Source: an uncultured Bacteroidota bacterium (GTDB lineage Bacteria; Bacteroidota; Bacteroidia; Bacteroidales; P3). Taken from it: a stretch of 64,000 bases of DNA. The stretch is from positions 1-64,000 of the forward strand of contig CACYJU010000006.1 of the NCBI GenBank assembly GCA_902774845.1. The letters run 5' to 3'. Under the pieces are notes generated by a model. That model saw only the letters and a list, made by a program, of their open reading frames with translations, searched no databases and was not told the origin of the DNA. The position numbers were made by a program, and so were the translations under genes. The first letter of the stretch is position 1, and each line of letters opens with the position of its first letter. Shown one piece after another: positions 8,090-13,978 of this stretch.

Positions 8090-8185
8090 TATTGTGTTAA
8101 TGTGTTATTTCTTGAATGCGTGAATGTGTGAATGTGTTAATGCGTTAGTGCTAACCGTTAACCGTTAACCGTTAACCGCTAACCG
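8090..8185. repeat. Intergenic 7-9-bp repeats between the OadA-like gene and rnfA
   Basis: GTGTTAAT/GCGTGAAT/GTGTGAAT units (8-9 bp) followed by four or five AACCGTT copies (7 bp) that run to the stop codon of the OadA-like gene. Confidence 0.85.
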
Positions 8186-9961
8186 TTACTCAATCCATCC
8201 CAGTACGTCGCCTTTCTTGACCATCTGGCCCTGCTTGACGCAGGTGCCCACGATGCTTCCAGCCTTGGTGGCGGGCACCGACATGATGCCGTACGAAGCC
8301 TCGATGAAGCATACGACGGCGCCGTTGGCGTACTGTGTTCCGGGAGTAGGCGGCACGGAGGTGTCCTTGAAGTCCATCTCCCACATCAGACGGCCCGTGG
8401 CGGTGGCCACGATAGGCACAGCGTTGGGACGGTTGAGGTCGATATAGTTGAAAGCACGCTCCGAAGCCTGAGTGGGCGCCAGCATCGTGGGCCCGTTCTT
8501 CTCGGCACGCAGTTTCTCCACCTCCTTGTAGAAACGGTCTTTAGCCACGCCGCTCTTATAGTCGCGATATTGACGGTCGTGCATGGCCAGCTCGAAGAGC
8601 TCCTCGTCGTCTTCGCCACGATCCCATCCGTTCTGCTCCATCTCCTTGATATACTCAGGCAGCGCGTCGGGATAGAAATCCTGCGGGTTGCCGTCGTAGA
8701 ACTCCTGACCGCTCTGCTTGGCGAGCTCTATGATCTCGGGGGCGAGAGGACCAGGCAGACGGCCCGCACGTCCGAGTATCATGCTCCACGAGTCTTTGTC
8801 TATCTGGCTGAAACGCGGTTTGCCCTGAGCCATCGAGAGGAGGTTCATCACCGCGATATTCTTGGTGTACTGGCTGAAGGGGGTCACCAGCGGAGGATAG
8901 CCCAGCATAGGCCAGATGTGCTCGACCTCCTGGAAGAGCTGTACGGTGAGTTCCTCGAAGGAAACCTCAGGCTTGCCAGCCTTCTTGAGAGCCATATTGA
9001 TGGCGCCATGGACGCCACGCAGGTCGCTCATCATCGAGCCCATCATGCCGCCCGGAAGTCCACATCCCACGAGGAGCGAGGTGCTGATGCGGTTGCCAGG
9101 GTTGATATAGAGACCGAGGAAGTCGTCGACGAACTCTTGAGTGAGACGGCGAGCCTCCATGTAAGCATCCATATTGATGTCCTTCACCAGGAATCCCGCA
9201 TCTTTCAGCATAGCCTGCACCGAGATCACGTCGGGATGGACCATACCCCAGGAGAGAGGCTCCATAGCGCAGTCGATGACGTCGGCGCCCGCTTTCGCCA
9301 CCTCGAGGGTGGAAGCCATCGAGAGGCCAGGGCCCGTGTGACCGTGATACTGCACCTTGATATGCGGATATTTGGTTTTTATCTCGTGTACGAGCTTACC
9401 CAAGGTGGCGGGACGGCCTACGCCGGCCATATCCTTGAGAGCTATCTCGTCGGCTCCAAACTCGACCAGCTTGTCCACCAACCCCATGTAGTACTCCACC
9501 GTGTGGACGGGCGAGTGGGTGATGCTGAGAGCCGCCTGCGAGATCATGCCAGCCTCCTTGGCGTACTTGACCGAGAGCTCGAGGTTGCGGTAGTCGTTCA
9601 ATCCGCAGAACGAACGCATGATGTCCACACCCTGAGCTTTCTTCACCTTGCACATGAGCTGACGCACATCCTTAGGCACGCCGTACATGCGGAGGCCGTT
9701 GAGAGCGCGCTCGAGCATATGGGTCTGTATGCCGGCCTTGTTGAACTCTTTGGTCCAGGCGCGTACAGCCTTATTGGGGTTTTCACCATACATGAGGTTC
9801 ACCTGTTCGAAGGCGCCGCCGTTAGTCTCGATGCGGTCGAAGCAGCCCATCGCCACAATCACAGGAGCGATCTTGGTAAGCTGGTCGACACGAGGCTGGT
9901 ACTTGCCCGACGACTGCCACATATCTCTGTAAACAAGACTGAATTTTATTTCACGTGCCAT
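8186..9961 (-). CDS. OadA/PycB-type biotin-dependent carboxyltransferase, biotinyl lysine missing
   Basis: A 591-residue TIM-barrel carboxyltransferase related to oxaloacetate decarboxylase alpha and pyruvate carboxylase subunit B. The barrel motifs are in place: RDMWQS near residue 12 (the RDxxxQ metal/substrate motif), EIALKDMAG with the active-site Lys, and the metal-binding YHGHTG. The conserved post-barrel domain GLPGGMMGS, GYPPLVTPFSQ and NPQDFYPDALPEY is also there. The last 80 residues look like a biotin/lipoyl domain (VKKGDVLGWIE at the end), but the AMKM-type site is replaced: the expected CFIEAMK reads CFIEASYGIM, so no lysine is available for biotin. The DNA is clear in frame, not a frameshift. 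No beta or gamma Oad subunit is near. A TATCTTTG box is at 10006-9999. Confidence 0.88.
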   Translation of the reverse strand: MAREIKFSLVYRDMWQSSGKYQPRVDQLTKIAPVIVAMGCFDRIETNGGAFEQVNLMYGENPNKAVRAWTKEFNKAGIQTHMLERALNGLRMYGVPKDVRQLMCKVKKAQGVDIMRSFCGLNDYRNLELSVKYAKEAGMISQAALSITHSPVHTVEYYMGLVDKLVEFGADEIALKDMAGVGRPATLGKLVHEIKTKYPHIKVQYHGHTGPGLSMASTLEVAKAGADVIDCAMEPLSWGMVHPDVISVQAMLKDAGFLVKDINMDAYMEARRLTQEFVDDFLGLYINPGNRISTSLLVGCGLPGGMMGSMMSDLRGVHGAINMALKKAGKPEVSFEELTVQLFQEVEHIWPMLGYPPLVTPFSQYTKNIAVMNLLSMAQGKPRFSQIDKDSWSMILGRAGRLPGPLAPEIIELAKQSGQEFYDGNPQDFYPDALPEYIKEMEQNGWDRGEDDEELFELAMHDRQYRDYKSGVAKDRFYKEVEKLRAEKNGPTMLAPTQASERAFNYIDLNRPNAVPIVATATGRLMWEMDFKDTSVPPTPGTQYANGAVVCFIEASYGIMSVPATKAGSIVGTCVKQGQMVKKGDVLGWIE

Positions 9962-9998
9962 AGGTCAAAAGAGTTTAGATGAGGTAAAAATCAAAGTG

Positions 9999-10006
9999 CA
10001 AAGATA
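9999..10006 (-). promoter_or_regulatory. -7 box (TATCTTTG) for the OadA-like gene
   Basis: Minus-strand TATCTTTG, 38 bp before the ATG at 9961. Confidence 0.55.
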
Positions 10007-10179
10007 CATAAAAAATAAGAAATATAAAAAAATAAAAAACGGGGATAATAAAAAACAGACAATATACCGCTTTCTACCGCAGGATTAAAGACAAGAAAGA
10101 GAATGTGTTAGTGGTGTGCCCGCACAGGGCGATATTAAGATTTTGTTAATGCGTGAATGTGTTAATGTGTTAGTGGGTG

Positions 10180-10202
10180 GGACAGGTGCCAGTTCCCTGT
10201 CC
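10180..10202. repeat. Small inverted repeat GGACAGG/CCTGTCC
   Basis: A 7-bp stem with a 9-base loop in the non-coding stretch 10007-10795, within GTGAATGTGTTAATG repeats. It has no T tract, so it is not called a terminator. Confidence 0.6.
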
Positions 10203-10288
10203 AATGTGAATATCATTGTGTTACAATATTACTTCCTTATATAGGGGTGCTTTGAACCTTAAAAAGGTACGAAAAAAAGTTGAAGTGA

Positions 10289-10466
10289 ACTTATGCAGTT
10301 ACCCACTTACCCACTTCGGACATTTGCGTTCTGCAAATGTACAAGAAAGTGTTAAATTATAATTTTATAATAATATAATAATTTTATTATATTATTATAA
10401 GTTTTTAGTTTCTGCAATTTTGAAATTGCAGATGTCAAAAGTGGGTAAGTGCATAAGTGGGTAACT
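10289..10466. repeat. Nested palindromic element in a gene-free region
   Basis: An outer inverted repeat (10298-10316 against 10439-10465, core GTTACCCACTT / AAGTGGGTAAC, with TGCATAAG/CTTATGCA nearby on both sides) encloses three hairpins. These are ACATTTGC/GCAAATGT at 10320-10340, a perfect 36-bp AT palindrome at 10365-10400, and a 10-bp stem TCTGCAATTT at 10411-10432. No coding frame is convincing here. Confidence 0.85.
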
Positions 10467-10543
10467 AAAAAACTTCAAAAAACATGCCGAAAAGTGGCTC
10501 TATGTCGGATTTTTTATGTACTTTTGTAAGCTGATTATAGCGG

Positions 10544-10571
10544 AGACTCCGGAGGTTACGGATGTTCCGGA
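10544..10571. repeat. Small inverted repeat CTCCGGA/TCCGGAG
   Basis: A 7-bp stem around a 12-base loop, between the nested palindrome and the 11-bp array. No function assigned. Confidence 0.55.
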
Positions 10572-10597
10572 GAAGAAATTTGATTGCGTGAATGGGT

Positions 10598-10641
10598 CAG
10601 TGGGAGGTTGATAGGTGTTTGATGGGAGGTTGATGGGAGGT
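10598..10641. repeat. 11-bp tandem array upstream of dapB
   Basis: Four 11-bp units: CAGTGGGAGGT, TGATAGGTGTT, TGATGGGAGGT, TGATGGGAGGT. The remaining DNA up to dapB (10642-10795) holds a CTCCC/GGGAG hairpin and a 6-bp TTCGTT/ATCGTT tract at about 10712-10758, and no other gene. Confidence 0.85.
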
Positions 10642-10795
10642 TCTACCGAATTGCTTAATGGCCTCCCTTCGGGAGTCATTCTGCCTCGGTTCGGAATAAC
10701 AAGCGAGCTGGTTTTCGTTATCGTTATCGTGTTGGTTTTGTATTTCGTTTCGTTTTTATTTACTATTTTTGCAAAACGAAAAAAAAGGTTCTATA

Positions 10796-11533
10796 ATGAA
10801 TATCGCTATAATTGGATACGGGAAGATGGGGCATGCGGTGGAGCGGTGCGCGGTGGAACGTGGACACTCTATCGCCCTCACCATCGACACCCCGGAGGAC
10901 TGGGCCGACAAAGGCTCGAAGCTGAAAGACTGCGACGTGGCGGTGGAGTTCTCGACTCCCGCCACCGCCGTGGAGAACATCATGAGATGCCTCAGAGCGG
11001 GCGTGGCCGTGGTGTCGGGCACGACGGGATGGAACGACCGCCTGGAGGAGGTGAAAAACGAATGCGCCACCCTAGGCGGCACAATCTTCGTGGCGTCGAA
11101 CTTCAGCATCGGCATGAACATCGTGTTCGAACTGAACCGCCAGCTGGCCCGCATGACCAAAGGACTCCCCTCCTACTCTGTCGCCATAAAAGAGACTCAC
11201 CACATACATAAACTCGACGCTCCCAGCGGCACCGCCATTCACCTGGCTGAAGGGATCATCGCTGAACATGGGGGAAATTGGGAATTAGTTGGTAGCAACT
11301 CAAGCAATCACGCATTCAAGCATTCAAGCACTCAAATAATCCCCATCACCGCCATCAGGGAGGGCGAGGTGGCTGGAATACACGAGGTGCGCTATGACAG
11401 TCCGCTCGACACCATCACCCTCATCCACGAGGCTAAAGGTCGCGAAGGACTCGCCCTCGGCGCTACCCTCGCCGCCGAATTCTTGGTGGGAAAGAAAGGT
11501 TTTTTTACGATGCACGACCTTATAAAAAATTGA
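10796..11533 (+). CDS. dapB: 4-hydroxy-tetrahydrodipicolinate reductase
   Basis: Reduces hydroxy-tetrahydrodipicolinate with NAD(P)H in the lysine/diaminopimelate pathway. The 245-residue protein has the N-terminal Rossmann motif GYGKMGH, a shortened cofactor domain typical of Bacteroidota, and the catalytic block KETHHIHKLDAPSGTA, then PITAIREGEV and the C-terminal HEAKGREGLALGA. I start at 10796 (MNIAIIGYGKM); the longer frame adds unconserved residues. Between IIAEH and IPITAIREGEV lies an inserted stretch (about residues 165-181) that is encoded by an 8-bp repeat tract also found between genes. The stop overlaps the next gene's TTG start. Confidence 0.95.
   Translation: MNIAIIGYGKMGHAVERCAVERGHSIALTIDTPEDWADKGSKLKDCDVAVEFSTPATAVENIMRCLRAGVAVVSGTTGWNDRLEEVKNECATLGGTIFVASNFSIGMNIVFELNRQLARMTKGLPSYSVAIKETHHIHKLDAPSGTAIHLAEGIIAEHGGNWELVGSNSSNHAFKHSSTQIIPITAIREGEVAGIHEVRYDSPLDTITLIHEAKGREGLALGATLAAEFLVGKKGFFTMHDLIKN
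11288..11335 (+). repeat. 8-bp repeat tract inside dapB
   Basis: Four 8-bp units (GCAATCAC, GCATTCAA, GCATTCAA, GCACTCAA; 11304-11335) preceded by TTGGTAGCAACTCAA. The reverse complement of this combination is found in intergenic DNA, for instance near 40783-40817 and 61-80. Confidence 0.85.
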
Positions 11534-12504
11534 AATCAAAGAATCATAAAATTCCGCTGTGGGTGGTGATGACGCTGCTGCTGGTGCTCCTGGGGGCGAC
11601 GGCGGTGGCGAGCTCGCTGATGGGTGTGGCCAAGCTGCAACCTTCGGAGCTGCTCCACTCGCAGATATTCCTGCAGCTGAGGCTGCCCCGCATACTGCTC
11701 TGCATCCTCGCGGGCGCGGGCCTCTCGGTGTGCGGCGCCGCGTACCAGTCGGTGTTCCGCAATCCGCTGACCGACCCCTACGTGCTGGGAGTGTCGTCGG
11801 GGGCGTCGCTGGGGGCGTCGCTCGCCATCCTCTTCGGCCTGCAGAGCCACATCTGGGGTATCGGCATCTGTGCACTCGCCTCGGCGCTCTTCACCGTGTG
11901 GCTGGTATACCGCATTGCCTCGATAGGCAACCGGCTGCACACGACCACCCTGCTTCTCACAGGTGTCTGTCTCACCTTCCTCATCACGGCTATGATCTCG
12001 TTCATCATGGTGTTGAGACAGGACAAGATGGACAGCATCATCTTCTGGACGATGGGCAGCTTCGCGAGCTCGTCGTGGTTTGACATAGCCCTCGTGGCGC
12101 CGGTGGTGCTGGTGGGGGTGTGCGTGGTGCTCTACTACGCGAAAGACCTCAACCTGCTGCTCGCGGGAAGCGAGACCGCTAAAAGCCTCGGCGTGGAGGT
12201 GGAGAAAGTCAAACGGATACTGCTCTTCTTCACGACGCTTATGGTGGCTTTCGTGGTGGCGAGCTGCGGCGTCATAGGGTTCGTAGGACTGGTGGTGCCC
12301 CACTGCCTGCGACTGATACTGGGACCAGACAACCGACGCATCGTGCCCTGCACCATCGTCGCCGGCGCCCTCTTCGTACTGATCTGCGACACACTGGCCC
12401 GCACTGTGCTGCAACCCTCGGAACTGCCAGTGGGATCGCTCACCGCCCTCGTCGGCGCCCCACTGTTCATATACCTGCTTTATAAGAATAAGAAACAGTA
12501 CTGA
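11530..12504 (+). CDS. FecCD/BtuC-type ABC transporter permease
   Basis: A 324-residue polytopic membrane permease of the FecCD/BtuC family, which imports iron chelates, haem or cobalamin. Recognised by GAGLSVCGAAYQSVFRNPLT near residues 60-80, DPYVLGVSSGASLGAS and the cytoplasmic loop SLGVEVEKVK followed by GVIGFVGLVVPH, the site that contacts the ATPase. The frame opens with TTG at 11530, overlapping the dapB stop by four bases (TTGA); this suggests translational coupling, though the dapB partnership is not one I expect from pathway logic. The ATPase gene is 344 bp downstream and no substrate-binding protein is in the window. Confidence 0.9.
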   Translation: MKSKNHKIPLWVVMTLLLVLLGATAVASSLMGVAKLQPSELLHSQIFLQLRLPRILLCILAGAGLSVCGAAYQSVFRNPLTDPYVLGVSSGASLGASLAILFGLQSHIWGIGICALASALFTVWLVYRIASIGNRLHTTTLLLTGVCLTFLITAMISFIMVLRQDKMDSIIFWTMGSFASSSWFDIALVAPVVLVGVCVVLYYAKDLNLLLAGSETAKSLGVEVEKVKRILLFFTTLMVAFVVASCGVIGFVGLVVPHCLRLILGPDNRRIVPCTIVAGALFVLICDTLARTVLQPSELPVGSLTALVGAPLFIYLLYKNKKQY

Positions 12505-12529
12505 TAATGGTTAAGGATTAAGGGTTAAG

Positions 12530-12622
12530 GGTTAGAGGTTAAAAGTTAATAGATAATAGATAATAGATAATAGATAATAGATAATAGATAATAGATAATA
12601 GTTAATAGATAATAGTTGAGCT
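12530..12622. repeat. 7-bp tandem repeats after the permease gene
   Basis: GTTAAGG/GTTAGAG units pass into about nine TAGATAA units. The tract splits the permease gene from its ATPase gene. Confidence 0.9.
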
Positions 12623-12655
12623 ACTAACAATAACGTTAACGATAACCTTAATTTA

Positions 12656-12765
12656 TGGTCGGCCTAAAGGCCTCAAAATTATTCGAAAATCTTATTTAAA
12701 ATCCTTCAACTCTTCTTTTTAAAACTTTCTAATTGATTTTTTAATGATTTTGAGCGAAGCGACCC
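12656..12765. repeat. 110-bp direct repeat, copy 1
   Basis: Begins TGGTCGGCCTAAAGGCC and ends TGAGCGAAGCGACCC. It is about 95% identical, over the same length of 110 bp, to copy 2 at 13648-13757. The two copies flank the ABC ATPase gene in the same orientation. The left end holds a GGCC-TAAA-GGCC palindrome. Confidence 0.92.
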
Positions 12766-12848
12766 TTTTTCAATGACGCCGAAGGAGGCAATTAACAAAT
12801 TCACATACTCCCACATTAACAAATTAACGCATTAACGCATTCACAAAT

Positions 12849-13607
12849 TTGTCTATAAACGTTCATAATCTATCGCTTCGGTTTGGCAGGAAGGAGGTGC
12901 TGGCTGGCATCGACCTCGCCGTAGAGACGGGGGGCTTCTATGCTATCATGGGGTCGAACGGATGCGGTAAGACGACCCTCCTGCGCTGCATAGGCGGACT
13001 CCTGGAACCCTCAACAGGCGTGGTGAGGCTTATGGACCGCGACCTGAAGAACTACAACGCTCGCCAGCTGGCCCAGACGGTAGCCATCGTGCGTCAGCAC
13101 GCCTCCACCGACATGGAGTTCTCTGCCTTCGAGATAGTGCTCATGGGTCGCAACCCCTACCAACACCGGCTGGAGAACGAGTCGCAGAGCGACCGCGACA
13201 TAGTGGAGGAGGCCATGCAGATGACGAACACCTGGCACCTGCGGCACTCTAAACCCCACGAGATGAGCGGCGGCGAGCTACAACGTGTCATGCTGGCCCG
13301 CGCCCTCGCTCAGCAGACTCCCATCATGCTTCTCGACGAGCCGACTTCGAACCTCGACATCGCACACCAGTACGAGATCATGTCGCTGCTGCAGGAGTTC
13401 AACCGCACTCAGAAGAAGACCATCCTCATCGTGGTGCACGACCTGAACCTCGCCTACCGCTACTGCCCGGAGCTGATACTCCTCCACGACCAAAAGATCC
13501 TATACCAGGGAGATATGAAAGAGGGCCTCACACCCGACCGCATAAACACCGTCTTCGGAGTGCAAGCCGCCATCACCGAAGGGAATATTGTTACGAGGAA
13601 GAGGTAA
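12849..13607 (+). CDS. FecE/BtuD-type ABC transporter ATP-binding protein
   Basis: A 252-residue ABC ATPase that would power the permease at 11530-12504. Walker A is GSNGCGKTT, the Q-loop region reads VRQHAS, the ABC signature is MSGGELQRV and Walker B is IMLLDEPTSNLD, followed by an H-loop VVHDLN. Architecture and the HDLNLAYRYC context match FecE/BtuD/FhuC proteins. No ATG exists before Walker A, so translation must start at TTG 12849 (or another alternative codon). The gene is bracketed by two 110-bp direct repeats, which is unusual for a subunit normally encoded right behind its permease. Confidence 0.9.
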   Translation: MSINVHNLSLRFGRKEVLAGIDLAVETGGFYAIMGSNGCGKTTLLRCIGGLLEPSTGVVRLMDRDLKNYNARQLAQTVAIVRQHASTDMEFSAFEIVLMGRNPYQHRLENESQSDRDIVEEAMQMTNTWHLRHSKPHEMSGGELQRVMLARALAQQTPIMLLDEPTSNLDIAHQYEIMSLLQEFNRTQKKTILIVVHDLNLAYRYCPELILLHDQKILYQGDMKEGLTPDRINTVFGVQAAITEGNIVTRKR

Positions 13608-13647
13608 TGGTTAAGGGTTAGAGGTTAGAGGTTAGAGGTTCAAGTTC

Positions 13648-13757
13648 TGGTCGGCCTAAAGGCCTCAAAATTATTCGAAAATCTTATTCAAAATCCTTCA
13701 ACTCTTCTTTTTAAAATTTTCTGATTGATTTTTTTAAGATTTTGAGCGAAGCGACCC
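13648..13757. repeat. 110-bp direct repeat, copy 2
   Basis: Same start and end as copy 1 with about five differences, placed 40 bp after the ATPase stop codon. Confidence 0.92.
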
Positions 13758-13772
13758 TCAAAGTTCACAAAA

Positions 13773-13799
13773 AAAAAGCCACTTTTTGAGCGGCTTTTT
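13773..13799. terminator. Bidirectional terminator between the ABC ATPase gene and the tRNA
   Basis: Stem AAAAAGCCAC/GCGGCTTTTT (one mismatch) with a T-rich loop. A and T tracts on each side suit both the plus-strand ATPase gene and the minus-strand tRNA. Confidence 0.75.
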
Positions 13800-13804
13800 C
13801 TTTG

Positions 13805-13877
13805 TGGAGTAGATGGGACTCGAACCCACTACCTTTTGATTGCGAACCAAATGCTCTACCAGATGAGCTACTACCCC
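13805..13877 (-). tRNA. tRNA-Ala (anticodon CGC)
   Basis: A 73-nt cloverleaf. The acceptor stem GGGGTAG pairs with CTACTCC and contains the G3-U70 wobble pair that marks alanine tRNAs. The D arm is GCTC...GAGC, the anticodon stem TTTGG/TCAAA has loop TTCGCAA (anticodon CGC, decoding GCG), and the T arm GTGGG-TTCGAGT-CCCAT is standard. The CCA tail is not encoded. A TATTTTTG box lies upstream at 13901-13894 and a terminator directly downstream. Confidence 0.9.
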
Positions 13878-13893
13878 ACGTTGTTTCGAGTTG

Positions 13894-13901
13894 CAAAAAT
13901 A
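13894..13901 (-). promoter_or_regulatory. -7 box (TATTTTTG) for the tRNA
   Basis: Minus-strand TATTTTTG, 17 bp before the first tRNA base. Confidence 0.5.
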
Positions 13902-13914
13902 CTAAATTAGTTTG

Positions 13915-13975
13915 AATGTGTGAATGTGTAATGGTGTAATGGTGTAATGGTGTAGAGGTGTAAATGCGTTAGTTG
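13915..13975. repeat. 8-bp repeats (TGGTGTAA)
   Basis: GAATGTGT and three or more TGGTGTAA units between the tRNA promoter and the stop codon of the minus-strand chimeric surface protein gene. Confidence 0.85.
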
Positions 13976-13978
13976 TTA

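Noticed and set aside
8186-8400. A frameshift or sequencing error to explain the missing biotin lysine
   Set aside because: The frame is open to the stop, and residues on both sides (CFIEA before, KKGDVLGWIE after) align in the same phase, so no shift is needed.
10615-11211. A long plus-strand frame overlapping the start of dapB
   Set aside because: It is a phase-shifted reading of dapB (Arg/His/Gly-rich) with no conserved domain.
11530-12848. A cobalamin or other riboswitch in front of the BtuC-like permease
   Set aside because: The permease start overlaps dapB, leaving no leader, and the 344-bp gap before the ATPase is repeats without riboswitch-like conserved blocks.
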